64,000 nt of DNA from Actinokineospora fastidiosa (GTDB taxonomy: Bacteria > Actinomycetota > Actinomycetes > Mycobacteriales > Pseudonocardiaceae). Below are positions 27,437 through 35,696 of the stretch, piece after piece. The stretch's first letter is position 1. Each line of letters opens with the position of its first letter. The stretch is from NCBI RefSeq assembly GCF_014648415.1, contig NZ_BMRB01000002.1, positions 1,757,260 through 1,821,259 of the forward strand, read 5' to 3'. A program made the translations under genes and the position numbers. Below the pieces are notes generated by a model. The model made no database searches, was not told the DNA's origin, and worked only from the letters and a program-made list of their open reading frames with translations.

Positions 27437-29830
27437 TCACGGCAGCACGAGCGGCACCACCGGGCTGGGCTCGGCCGACAGCGGGATGTTGTAGCGCTGG
27501 GCGAGGAACGAGGCCACGTCGTGGAAGAACGGCGCGGCGCTGTGTCCCTCCGGAGTGGAGTACACCGGCCGGTCGTAGACCATGCCCACCACGAACCGCG
27601 GGTCGTCGGCGGGCAGGATGCCCGCGAAGGTGACCCAGTACTTGGTGTCGCTGTAGCGGCCCAGCTCCTTGTCGTACTGCTGCGCCGTGCCGGTCTTGCC
27701 GGAGATCTGGTAGCCGGTCAGCGCCGCCTTGGGCGCGGTGCCGTCGTCGTAGCCGGGGCCGTCCTGCGCGACCGCGCGGAACATGTCGACGGTGGTGCGG
27801 GCGGTCTGCGGGGAGACCACGCGCACGCCCTCCGGGCGCGGCTCCTCGACGCGCGTGCCGTCCGGCTTGATCACCGCCTTGACGATGCGCGGCGGCACCC
27901 GGACCCCGTCGTTGGCGATGGTCTGGTACATCCCGGCCATCTGCAGGACGGTCATCGACAGGCCCTGGCCGATCGGCAGGTTGCCGAACGTGCTGCCCGA
28001 CCACTGGCTCTGCGGGAGCAGCGAGCCGGGACTCTCGCCGGGCAGGCCGACGTTGGTGCGCTGGCCGATGCCCAGCTTGGCGAGCAGGTCGGCGAAGCGG
28101 TCAGGGCCGATCTTGTCGGCCAGGATCAGCGTGCCCACATTGGACGACTTGCCGAAGATGCCGGTCGTGGTCATGTTGATTTGGCCGTGCGACCAGGCGT
28201 CCCGGACGATCCGGTCGGCGACGCGGGTCTTGCCCGCGACGGAGTACACGTCGGTGGGCGTGGTGAGGCCGTACTCGATCGCGCCCATCGCGGTCACGAC
28301 CTTGTTGACCGATCCGGGCTCGTACGGCGTGGTGACGGCGGGGTTCGTCATCAGCTCGGGGTCCCAGCCGGACTTGCTCGCGTCGAACGTCTTGTCGTTG
28401 GCCAGGCCGTAGACCTCGCCGGTCTTGGCGTCGAGCACGACCACGCTGACCGACTGCGCCCCGCTGCGCTTGGCGTACTCCTCGGCCTTCTGCTGCAGGA
28501 AGAACTGCAGGTCGGCGTCGATGGTCAGCTCCAGGTCGGCGCCGTCGACGGCGGGCTGGCGGTTGCGCTCGCTGCCGGGGATGACGACGTTGCCGCCCTC
28601 CTTGGTCTCCACGGTGACCGAGCCCGGATTGCCCGACAGCTCGTTGTCGCGCAGCAGTTCCAGCCCGACGAGCCCGTGCAGGTTGTGGTTGGCCTGCTCC
28701 GGGTCGTCCATGCGCCAGTTCGCGACGCCGACGATGTTGGCGGCCAGGCTGCCGCCCGGGTACTCCCTCACCGCCCGGTACTCCTCGTTGACCTGCGGGA
28801 ACCGGTCGGTGATGAGCCGCGCTTTCGCGGGCTCGATGTTGTGGACGAGGTAGACGAAGGACTTGTCGGAGCGCAGCTTCTCCAGCAGGTCGGCCTCGGA
28901 GACCCGGCTGCCCAGCACCTCCACCATCAGCCGCGCGAGGTCGGCGGTCTGCTTGTCGTAGTCGAGCTTCTCGGCGCCGGGCTTCTTGTTGTGCTCGGCG
29001 ATGACCTGACGCTGCGCGCGGGGCCGCCACGCCAGCGACCGCGCCTCCACGCTGAACGCCAACTCGACCCCGTTGCGGTCCACGATGGCCCCGCGCGCCG
29101 CCGGGATCGGGATGGTCTCCACGCGCTGCCGCTCCGCCCGCGCGGCGAGCGCCTCGGCCTCGAAGACCTGCACCTGCACCAGCTTCAGGCCCGCGGCCAC
29201 CAGGGAGGCGATCAGCACGAACCGGGTCACCACGACCCGCACCCGGTGATCGACGCCGGACGCCCGGTTGCGCACCCGGCGGCCCGGGGGCCGCTGGCCC
29301 TTGCCCGCCACCCCGGGGCCGTGGGTGCTCGCGTACCCGTAGCCGGACTTGCCCGATGGGGCGGTGCGCCTGCTCGCGGGCCCGTGCGACCGACCACCGC
29401 CGCGCGCGGTCGGGTAACCGGACCTGCTGGCTGCGCCCTGCGGGTATCCCGCCCGACCCGCGCCCTGCCCACCCTGCTTGCCGACCGGCCCGTCCCCGCG
29501 CCCGTACCGCTGCTGGCCCGCCCCTTGACCGCCCGGCTTGCCGCCGCCACGCCTGCCTGCCTGCCCGTCGGCACGCCTACCCGACCCCTGGGCGGCAGGG
29601 TTGCCGTCGCCGCGGTTGCCTGTCTGGCCGTAGCCCTGCCCGTCGGCACGCCTGCCCGACGCGCCGGGCTTGCCGTCGCCGCGCCTGGCTGGCTGGCCGT
29701 GGCCCTGCTTGCCCGCGGGGGTTCCGCGCTTGGGCGGGGGCACGTCGCCCTGGTCTCGGGGGCCGCCGGTCGGGCCGCGGCCGTCCCAGCCGCTCCTCGG
29801 CCTGCCGTCGCCCGAGTCCCACCTGCTCAC
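27437..29830 (-). CDS. ftsI: Septal transpeptidase FtsI (PBP3/PbpB) with long disordered N-terminal tail
   Basis: Cross-links septal peptidoglycan outside the membrane. Residues 1-198 are a Gly/Arg/Gln-rich low-complexity cytoplasmic tail; one membrane segment follows at about 199-219. The dimerisation domain begins PAARGAIVDRNG (about 243-254). The transpeptidase motifs are Ser507-Val-Asn-Lys510, Ser562-Ser-Asn and Lys712-Thr-Gly. At 797 residues it is longer than most FtsI proteins (about 600-680), all of the excess lying in the tail. The start at ATG 29830 opens the tail; I see no better internal start. It follows ftsL by 75 bases. Confidence 0.96.
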   Translation of the reverse strand: MSRWDSGDGRPRSGWDGRGPTGGPRDQGDVPPPKRGTPAGKQGHGQPARRGDGKPGASGRRADGQGYGQTGNRGDGNPAAQGSGRRADGQAGRRGGGKPGGQGAGQQRYGRGDGPVGKQGGQGAGRAGYPQGAASRSGYPTARGGGRSHGPASRRTAPSGKSGYGYASTHGPGVAGKGQRPPGRRVRNRASGVDHRVRVVVTRFVLIASLVAAGLKLVQVQVFEAEALAARAERQRVETIPIPAARGAIVDRNGVELAFSVEARSLAWRPRAQRQVIAEHNKKPGAEKLDYDKQTADLARLMVEVLGSRVSEADLLEKLRSDKSFVYLVHNIEPAKARLITDRFPQVNEEYRAVREYPGGSLAANIVGVANWRMDDPEQANHNLHGLVGLELLRDNELSGNPGSVTVETKEGGNVVIPGSERNRQPAVDGADLELTIDADLQFFLQQKAEEYAKRSGAQSVSVVVLDAKTGEVYGLANDKTFDASKSGWDPELMTNPAVTTPYEPGSVNKVVTAMGAIEYGLTTPTDVYSVAGKTRVADRIVRDAWSHGQINMTTTGIFGKSSNVGTLILADKIGPDRFADLLAKLGIGQRTNVGLPGESPGSLLPQSQWSGSTFGNLPIGQGLSMTVLQMAGMYQTIANDGVRVPPRIVKAVIKPDGTRVEEPRPEGVRVVSPQTARTTVDMFRAVAQDGPGYDDGTAPKAALTGYQISGKTGTAQQYDKELGRYSDTKYWVTFAGILPADDPRFVVGMVYDRPVYSTPEGHSAAPFFHDVASFLAQRYNIPLSAEPSPVVPLVLP

Positions 29831-29905
29831 AACCAGCTCCCCTGCGCCTTCACCCGTGTGCCCGCCGTCGCGCCCGGCGGGGTCCGGTCTTCCGTTCTAA
29901 GCAGC

Positions 29906-31204
29906 TCACGGCGCCTCCGCGCCCGACGTGGGCGGCGGGGTGGGCACCGGCGTGGGCTCGCCGACCACCGACACCTTCCCGTCCGGGGAGACGACCAGCC
30001 ACGCGGCGTCGCCCGCCGGGACCATGCCCAGCTCGCGGGCGCGCCGGGCCAGCTCGGGGGCCGACTCCAGCCGCGCGACCTCGCGCTGCAGGACGGCGAC
30101 CTGCTCGGCCAGCCGGTCGGCGTCGGTCTTGGCCCGCTCCAGCCGGTAGGAGTCGACGATGGCCTGCGTGGACAGCCACAGCGTGGCCACGACGCCGACC
30201 ACCAGCAGCGCCATGATCACCACGACGAACGACGCCCGCCCAGCGCCGACGTCCCCCGGGTCGGCGGCGCGCTGCCGGTCGGGCTTGGCGCGGCGCACGC
30301 GCTCGGCGGCGAAGGCCCGCGCCCGCCCCAGCCTGCCGGGCCGGTCGCCGCGCTCCAGCCGGGCCGGGGCCTCGGTGCGGGTGCCCGCGGAGCCGCGCGG
30401 CCTGCGCTTGGTGTCACCGCGACGCCCACGCGCGCGGCGCGGCCGGGTCGCGGGCTGGGCCTCCTCCACCACCCGCTCGACGGCCGCCGCACGCTGCGAC
30501 CGCCGGACCGGGACGTCGGGCTCCTCCACCCGCTGCGACCGGCGCACCGGCACGGCGGGCTCACCGGACAGCCCCCGGCTCCCGACGGGCTCACCGGACC
30601 GACCGCGACTTCCGACGGCCTCGCCCGACCGACCGCGGCTCCCAGCGGCCTCGCCCGACCGGCCCCGACTTCCCGCGCCCTTGCCCGACCCGCCTCGGCC
30701 CTCGGCAAACGCGCCGGACCGGCCGCGGCCCCCCGCGGGCTCGCCCGACCGGCTGCGGCTTCCGGCGTCCTTGCCCGACCGGCCGCGCCCCTCGACAAAC
30801 TCGCCAGATCGGCCGCGGCCCCCAGCGGCCTCGCCCGACCGGCCCCGGCTTCCCGCGCCCTTGCCCGACCGGCCGCGCCCGTCGGCAAACTCGCCAAACC
30901 GGTCGCCAGCGAACTCGCCGGACCGGCCACCAGCGGCCGCGCCGGCCCCGCCCCGGCTTCCGACGGCCTTGCCGGACCGGCCGCGATCCTCCACGGGCTC
31001 GTCGGACCGGTCGCGACCGTCGGTGGAGTCGATGGGCTCGCCGGGGGCCGTGCGGGGCTGGGCGGCGTGGGGGTCGTCCTCACGGGGACGCCTGCGGGAG
31101 CGGGTGGCCGCCCGTTCCTCCGGCGTGCGTCTGCCCCTGCGGGCGCGCTGACGCGCGGCGACCTCGCCGTCCGGGTCGCTCGGGCGGCGGGCGGGGGCGC
31201 TCAT
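29906..31204 (-). CDS. ftsL: FtsL-like division protein with decapeptide-repeat tail
   Basis: Bitopic division protein in the ftsL position between rsmH and ftsI. Only the last 110 of 432 residues look like FtsL: one membrane segment (about 325-346), a coiled coil (about 350-386) with [18 protein letters not shown], and an [14 protein letters not shown] septum-initiator motif. The N-terminal 320 residues are cytoplasmic, very basic and disordered. Residues 74-217 are about 14 copies of a ten-residue repeat with consensus RGRSGExxGS. FtsL proteins are normally 100-200 residues. ATG 31204 overlaps the rsmH stop (ATGA), which fixes the start. Confidence 0.85.
   Translation of the reverse strand: MSAPARRPSDPDGEVAARQRARRGRRTPEERAATRSRRRPREDDPHAAQPRTAPGEPIDSTDGRDRSDEPVEDRGRSGKAVGSRGGAGAAAGGRSGEFAGDRFGEFADGRGRSGKGAGSRGRSGEAAGGRGRSGEFVEGRGRSGKDAGSRSRSGEPAGGRGRSGAFAEGRGGSGKGAGSRGRSGEAAGSRGRSGEAVGSRGRSGEPVGSRGLSGEPAVPVRRSQRVEEPDVPVRRSQRAAAVERVVEEAQPATRPRRARGRRGDTKRRPRGSAGTRTEAPARLERGDRPGRLGRARAFAAERVRRAKPDRQRAADPGDVGAGRASFVVVIMALLVVGVVATLWLSTQAIVDSYRLERAKTDADRLAEQVAVLQREVARLESAPELARRARELGMVPAGDAAWLVVSPDGKVSVVGEPTPVPTPPPTSGAEAP
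30554..30985. repeat. 30-bp coding tandem repeat inside ftsL
   Basis: About 14 imperfect units of 30 bp encode RGRSG(E/K)xxG(S/G). The first units near residues 84-110 are irregular, the later ones regular. Such repeats are prone to expansion and contraction, so length variation between strains is expected. Confidence 0.85.
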
Positions 31205-32154
31205 GTGTCCTCCCGGGTGCGTTCCGCGGCCCGGAGACGGACGGACTGGGCGCGCGGGTTGGCGGCGATCTCGGTGTCGTCGGCCTGTTCCGCGCCGCGG
31301 GTCAGCAGCCGGATGCGCGGGGCGTGCTCGGGCAGCTCGACCGGGAGGCCGGGCGGCGCGGTGGACTTCGCCAGCTCCGCGAGCGCGTGCTTGACGATGC
31401 GGTCCTCCAGCGACTGGTAGGACTCCACGACGATGCGCCCGCCCACCCGCAGCGCCGACAGCGCCGCCGGGATGGCCCGGCGCAGCACGTCGAGCTCGCT
31501 GTTGACCTCGATCCGCAGCGCCTGGAACGTGCGCTTGGCCGGGTGGCCGCCGGTGCGCCGCGCGGGGGCGGGCACCACGGCGTAGATCAGCTCCACCAGG
31601 CGTCCGCTGGTGGTGAACGGCTCCCGGGAGCGCTCGGCCACGACGGCGGCGGCGATGCGCGCGGCGAACTTCTCCTCCCCGTACACCCGCAGGATGCGCG
31701 TGAGGTCGCCGTGGCTGTAGGTGTTGAGCACGTCGGCGGCGGTGATCCCGGTCGTCTGGTCCATGCGCATGTCGAGCGGGGCGTCCTGGGAGTAGGCGAA
31801 CCCGCGCTCGGCGACGTCCAACTGCATCGACGACACGCCGAGGTCGAACAGCACTCCGTCCACCCGCGACAGTCCCAGACCGGACAGCGCGTCGGGGAGT
31901 CCGTCGTAGACGGTGTGGACCAGGTGCACGCGCGACCCGTGGCGGGCCAGCCGTTCCCCCGCCAGCGCCAGCGCGTCGGGGTCGCGGTCGAGGCCGACCA
32001 GCGTCAGCTCGGGGAACGCGGTGAGCAGGGCGTCGGAGTGGCCGCCGAGGCCGAGGGTGGCGTCGACCAGCACCGCGGACGGCGCCGACAGGGCAGGGGT
32101 GAACAGCTCGATGATGCGGTCGAGCAGCACGGGCACATGCCGCGGCTCCGTCAT
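31201..32154 (-). CDS. rsmH: 16S rRNA m4C1402 methyltransferase RsmH (MraW)
   Basis: Methylates cytidine 1402 of 16S rRNA using S-adenosylmethionine. The 317 residues begin [18 protein letters not shown], then [15 protein letters not shown] (SAM motif, about 29-43). [43 protein letters not shown] and the C-terminal [14 protein letters not shown] complete the family pattern. ATG 32154 is chosen at the conserved N-terminus; longer in-frame starts exist. The gap to mraZ is 146 bases and looks structured. Confidence 0.97.
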   Translation of the reverse strand: MTEPRHVPVLLDRIIELFTPALSAPSAVLVDATLGLGGHSDALLTAFPELTLVGLDRDPDALALAGERLARHGSRVHLVHTVYDGLPDALSGLGLSRVDGVLFDLGVSSMQLDVAERGFAYSQDAPLDMRMDQTTGITAADVLNTYSHGDLTRILRVYGEEKFAARIAAAVVAERSREPFTTSGRLVELIYAVVPAPARRTGGHPAKRTFQALRIEVNSELDVLRRAIPAALSALRVGGRIVVESYQSLEDRIVKHALAELAKSTAPPGLPVELPEHAPRIRLLTRGAEQADDTEIAANPRAQSVRLRAAERTREDT

Positions 32155-32176
32155 CGCCACCCCCTTCTCCTCGCGA

Positions 32177-32279
32177 GGTCCGCACCGGGTGCCGCCAGGT
32201 CCCCGCCCGCTCGTCGGACCTGGCGCCGGGGAAGGTGCGCCAGGGCCGGAAGCGAGCGGACCGAGGCCTCGCGGCACCC
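32177..32279 (-). other. Structured spacer between mraZ and rsmH
   Basis: The 146-base gap contains three inverted-repeat pairs: 32177-32183 with 32256-32262, 32187-32195 with 32271-32279, and 32195-32202 with 32216-32223. The first two pairs cross each other, so they would form a pseudoknot or exclude one another. No ORF fits. The role is unknown; an attenuator or mRNA-stability element for rsmH onward is a guess. Confidence 0.4.
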
Positions 32280-32300
32280 GTTCCGTCGTGTTCGGCACGC

Positions 32301-32732
32301 TCAGAACACGCCGGGCAGGACCTCCTCCCGAGCCTGGGCGTAGCTCTCCTCGTGGTCGTCCAGGTAGGTCTGCCAGGACTGGGCGTCCCAGATCTCCAGC
32401 CTGGTGATCGCGCCGATGACCACGCACTCTTTCGACAGCCCGGCGTAACGCCGCAGCTCAGGGGCGATGGTGATGCGGCCCTGGCCGTCCGGCCGCTGCT
32501 CGTCGGTGCCCGCGAACAGGTAGCGCTGGTACGCCCGGACCGCCTCGTTGGTCAGCGGGGCCGCGGCGACCTTGCGCGCCATCTCCTCGAACTCCGCGCG
32601 CGGGAACACGTAAAGGCAGTGATCCTGACCCTTAGTGACCATGAGCCCACCCGCAAGCGCGTCCCGATACTTGGCGGGCAGTGTCAGCCGCCCCTTGTCG
32701 TCCAGCTTCGGGGTGTGGGTGCCCAGGAACAT
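32301..32732 (-). CDS. mraZ: Transcriptional regulator MraZ
   Basis: A 143-residue AbrB-like DNA-binding protein at the head of the dcw cluster; in E. coli and Mycoplasma it binds its own promoter. Two SpoVT-AbrB-type halves are seen: [20 protein letters not shown] at the N-terminus and [19 protein letters not shown] at about 82-100, each with the DxxGR-type turn. ATG 32732 is preferred because GGGAGGT lies eight bases upstream; GTG 32738 would leave only two bases. It is probably autoregulated through repeats at its promoter. Confidence 0.96.
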   Translation of the reverse strand: MFLGTHTPKLDDKGRLTLPAKYRDALAGGLMVTKGQDHCLYVFPRAEFEEMARKVAAAPLTNEAVRAYQRYLFAGTDEQRPDGQGRITIAPELRRYAGLSKECVVIGAITRLEIWDAQSWQTYLDDHEESYAQAREEVLPGVF

Positions 32733-32785
32733 CAGCACTCACCTCCCTGCCGAACCTGACGGATCGGCCGCGGGGACCCCTGCTG

Positions 32786-32827
32786 CCCCACTGCGGGCCA
32801 CACTACCCCACTTTTCACCACAGTCAA
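32786..32827 (-). promoter_or_regulatory. dcw promoter with MraZ-box-like repeats
   Basis: On the minus strand TTGACT (32827-32822), a 16-base spacer and TAGTGT (32805-32800) form a plausible housekeeping promoter about 70 bases before mraZ. AGTGGGG (32812-32806), AGTGTGG (32804-32798) and AGTGGGG (32792-32786) overlap the spacer, the -10 and the start region. They resemble the TGGG-type direct repeats bound by MraZ, though the 8- and 12-base spacing is irregular. Confidence 0.6.
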
Positions 32828-33284
32828 CGCGAATCGCGCGGGTTCCACCCCGGCAAACTCCGCGTTTCCGCAGCTAGACGCCCAGGGGGCGAGGTGGGGG
32901 ACGCGGTGGGGCACAACCGGGCCGGGTTACCCCGACGCCCCCGGAAACGGCCGTTGACGGCCCGAAACGGCCGCCGATCCGGCAGCCGGGGCGTCGAGTG
33001 GGGGACGGTGGGGAAACCCGGTGCGGGCGGATCGGGATCCGCCGGACGGCCTCGCCTGGACGGGTAGCACAGAGTAATCAGTTGACGACGGAGGCAAAGT
33101 CCGCTCGTCCGGGCCGGGAAATCCGCACGGACCGCGCGGTTTCCGTTGGGTACTTCGCCCCGGTTTGACACACTCCATGACAGGCTGTCGCGGCCACGGG
33201 CGTATCCGTCCGGCAAGCAGCACGGGTTGTGCCGCGGCGACGGCGGAGCCGGAACGAACCGCCGGTCTGCAACCAGGAGGTCGA
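32828..33284. other. Non-coding stretch between mraZ promoter and moxR
   Basis: No gene is supported here; the reading frames are shadows. A TTGACA at 33165-33170 could be a -35 for moxR on the plus strand, but no matching -10 is present at the right distance. Confidence 0.5.
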
Positions 33285-34373
33285 GTGACGTCTAGTACCC
33301 CGCCCACCGCCCTGCCGGGCCACCCCTATGCAGGGCCGGGCCGTGAGGGGACGACCTCCCCGTACGCCACCGACGGGCACAGCCGCTCCGGACTGCAGGA
33401 CCTGCACGCGACCGTGCAGCGCATCGCCGCCAACGTCGAGCGCGTGCTGGTGGGCAAGCCCGAGGTCATCCGGATCGCGCTGGTCACCCTGCTGGCCGAG
33501 GGGCACCTCCTGGTCGAGGACGTTCCCGGCGTGGGCAAGACGTCGTTGGCCAAGGCGCTGGCCCGGTCCATCGACTGCTCGGTCAGCCGCATCCAGTTCA
33601 CCCCGGACCTGCTGCCCAGCGACGTCACCGGCGTCTCCATCTTCAACCGCCAGACCAGCGAGTTCGAGTTCCGGCCGGGGCCGGTGTTCGCCAACATCGT
33701 CGTCGGCGACGAGATCAACCGCGCCTCCCCCAAGACGCAGTCCGCGCTGCTGGAGTGCATGGAGGAGCACCAGGTCACCGCCGACGGGCAGACCTACCCG
33801 CTGCAGTCGCCGTTCATGGTGATCGCCACCCAGAACCCGATCGAGATGGAGGGCACCTACGCCCTCCCCGAGGCCCAGCGCGACCGGTTCACCGCCCGGG
33901 TGTCCATCGGCTACCCGGACCCGCAGGCCGAGCTGGCCATGGTCGACGAGCACGCGGGCCAGGACGTGCTGCGCACCCTGAAGCCGGTGTCGGACGCCGA
34001 CCAGGTGCGCTCGCTGATGGAGACCGTCCGCGGCGTGCAGATGTCGCAGGAGGTGCGCCGCTACAGCGTCGAGCTGGTCAGCGCGACGCGCAGGCTCCCG
34101 GAGATCCGGCTCGGCGCGTCGCCGCGCTCCACGCTGCACCTGGTGCGCGCCGCGCGCGCCCAGGCCGCGCTGTCCGGGCGCGACTACGTGGTGCCCGACG
34201 ACATCCACGCCGTGGCCATCCCGGTGCTCGCCCACCGGCTCGTGCTCACCCCGGAGGCGCAGGCGGCCCGCCGCTCCCCCGCCGAGCTCGTCCGCGGCCT
34301 GCTCCAGCGGGTTCCGGTGCCGCAGCCGAACCCGGACCGCGGCGGCGCGACCTGGTCCGCCGCCCACCGCTGA
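33285..34373 (+). CDS. MoxR-family AAA+ ATPase
   Basis: A 362-residue chaperone-like ATPase. Walker A is VEDVPGVGKTSLAKALA (about 78-94) and Walker B is VVGDEINRASPKTQSALLE (about 143-161). ATQNPIEMEGTYALPEAQRDRF follows as sensor 1, with a C-terminal lid. MoxR proteins act with neighbouring DUF58 and other partner proteins in assembling complexes, often at the envelope. GTG 33285 has AGGAGG four bases upstream. It is the first gene of a three-gene unit with DUF58 and transglutaminase proteins. Confidence 0.93.
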   Translation: MTSSTPPTALPGHPYAGPGREGTTSPYATDGHSRSGLQDLHATVQRIAANVERVLVGKPEVIRIALVTLLAEGHLLVEDVPGVGKTSLAKALARSIDCSVSRIQFTPDLLPSDVTGVSIFNRQTSEFEFRPGPVFANIVVGDEINRASPKTQSALLECMEEHQVTADGQTYPLQSPFMVIATQNPIEMEGTYALPEAQRDRFTARVSIGYPDPQAELAMVDEHAGQDVLRTLKPVSDADQVRSLMETVRGVQMSQEVRRYSVELVSATRRLPEIRLGASPRSTLHLVRAARAQAALSGRDYVVPDDIHAVAIPVLAHRLVLTPEAQAARRSPAELVRGLLQRVPVPQPNPDRGGATWSAAHR

Positions 34374-34383
34374 GGGGAACGGC

Positions 34384-35634
34384 ATGAGGGGTGCGCTTTC
34401 AGGGCTGACCACGCGAGGGCGCTGCCTCTTGGCCGCGGGCGTGGCGGCCGGGCTGTGCTCGCTGGTGCTCAACGAGCGCGATCTGCTGCGGGTGGCGGCG
34501 TTCATCATCACGCTGCCGGTCCTGGTGGCCGTGGTGACCGCGGTCGCGCGGGTGGGGCTGCGCGCGCAGCGCCAGATCACGCCGTCGCGGGTGCAGGTCG
34601 GCGGCCGCGCCGAGGTGACGCTGCACCTGCAGAGCAGCGGCAGGCTCCCGACCGGCGGGCTGCTGGTCACCGACGGCGTCCCGTACGCGCTCGGCGGCAA
34701 GCCCCGGTTCGTGGTGGAGCACCTGCCCCGGCACGGCGGGGCGCAGCTCAAGTACGGACTGCAGCCGATGCTGCGCGGCATCCAGCAGATCGGGCCGCTC
34801 AAGGCGGTGGTGACCGACCCGTTCGGCCTCGCCGAGTTCGAGCGCGAGCTGGCCGGGTCGACCCGGCTGGTCGTGGTGCCCAGGGTGGTGCCGCTGCGCG
34901 GGGTGCCCGGCGGCTCCGGCCTCGGCTCCGGCGACGACGGCTCGGTGCGGCTCAACGCGGGCAAGGGCGAGGACGACGCCGTCGTCCGGCCCTATCGCCA
35001 GGGCGACGACCTGCGCAAGGTCCACTGGCGCTCGACGGCCAAGCGCGACGAGATGATGGTGCGCGTCGAGGAGAGCCCGTGGCGCGGCGGCACGACCGTG
35101 CTGCTGGACCGGCGCGTCGTGGGCCACCGCGGCGCGGGCGCGGCCTCCAGCCTGGAGTGGGCGGTCTCGATGGCGGCCAGCGTCTGCGTGCAGCTGCACC
35201 GGCACGGCCACCAGATCCGGCTGGTCACCGAGACCGGCGGCGTGCTGATCACCGACCACGGCGACGGCAGCCACAACGACGCGCTGCTGCTCGACGCGCT
35301 GGCCGCGCTGCAGCCGGTGCACCAGCGCGAGATCAACTGCCCGGCCGACCCCGGCCACGGCCAGGAGCTGATCGCCATCGTCGGCGCGGCCACCGCGGCG
35401 TCGCTGGCCCAGCTGATCCGCTACCGCACGCGCGGCGCGCGCAGCCTGGCCGTCCTGCTCGACGTCGACGCCTGGGGCCCCGGCGACGGCGAGAGCGACC
35501 CCGACGGCGCGGCCGCGCTGCTGACCGGGGCGGGCTGGGGCGTGGTCAAGGCCCGGCCGGAGGTCCCGATGACCCAGATCTGGGCCGACCTGTGCCGCAC
35601 CGGCACCAAGCGCGTCTCGGGGGTCGGCACGTGA
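34384..35634 (+). CDS. DUF58 domain membrane-anchored protein
   Basis: The 416-residue protein has two N-terminal membrane segments (about 13-30 and 37-56) and then a cytoplasmic beta-rich part. The DUF58 core is marked by DPFGLAEFERELAG and YRQGDDLRKVHWRSTAKRDEMMVR (about 200-223). DUF58 proteins are von Willebrand-A-like and work with MoxR ATPases. It begins ten bases after moxR and its stop overlaps the start of a 21-codon ORF (GTGA). Confidence 0.9.
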   Translation: MRGALSGLTTRGRCLLAAGVAAGLCSLVLNERDLLRVAAFIITLPVLVAVVTAVARVGLRAQRQITPSRVQVGGRAEVTLHLQSSGRLPTGGLLVTDGVPYALGGKPRFVVEHLPRHGGAQLKYGLQPMLRGIQQIGPLKAVVTDPFGLAEFERELAGSTRLVVVPRVVPLRGVPGGSGLGSGDDGSVRLNAGKGEDDAVVRPYRQGDDLRKVHWRSTAKRDEMMVRVEESPWRGGTTVLLDRRVVGHRGAGAASSLEWAVSMAASVCVQLHRHGHQIRLVTETGGVLITDHGDGSHNDALLLDALAALQPVHQREINCPADPGHGQELIAIVGAATAASLAQLIRYRTRGARSLAVLLDVDAWGPGDGESDPDGAAALLTGAGWGVVKARPEVPMTQIWADLCRTGTKRVSGVGT

Positions 35635-35696
35635 GCGGACCGTCGACCCCGCGCCGCCGCGAGCGGCGTCCCGAAGCCCGCGAGGAGGCGTCGTGA
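35631..35696 (+). CDS. 21-residue bridging ORF between DUF58 and transglutaminase genes
   Basis: GTG 35631 overlaps the DUF58 stop (GTGA), and its own stop at 35694-35696 overlaps the GTG of the transglutaminase gene (GTGA again). The peptide is basic and acidic, MSGPSTPRRRERRPEAREEA plus Ser, with no recognisable domain. It may exist only to carry ribosomes across the gap and preserve coupling. Its end also contains the GAGGAGG that serves the next gene. No homology is claimed. Confidence 0.45.
   Translation: MSGPSTPRRRERRPEAREEAS

Noticed and set aside
30159-31151. 330-codon plus-strand Pro/Asp/Arg repeat protein
   Set aside because: It is the reverse reading of the ftsL decapeptide repeats; ftsL is anchored by position, membrane segment and ATGA overlap.
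27521-31420. 1299-codon plus-strand ORF opposite ftsI and ftsL
   Set aside because: It mirrors the minus-strand genes including the ftsL repeat region; composition is that of a shadow frame and it would cross three real genes.
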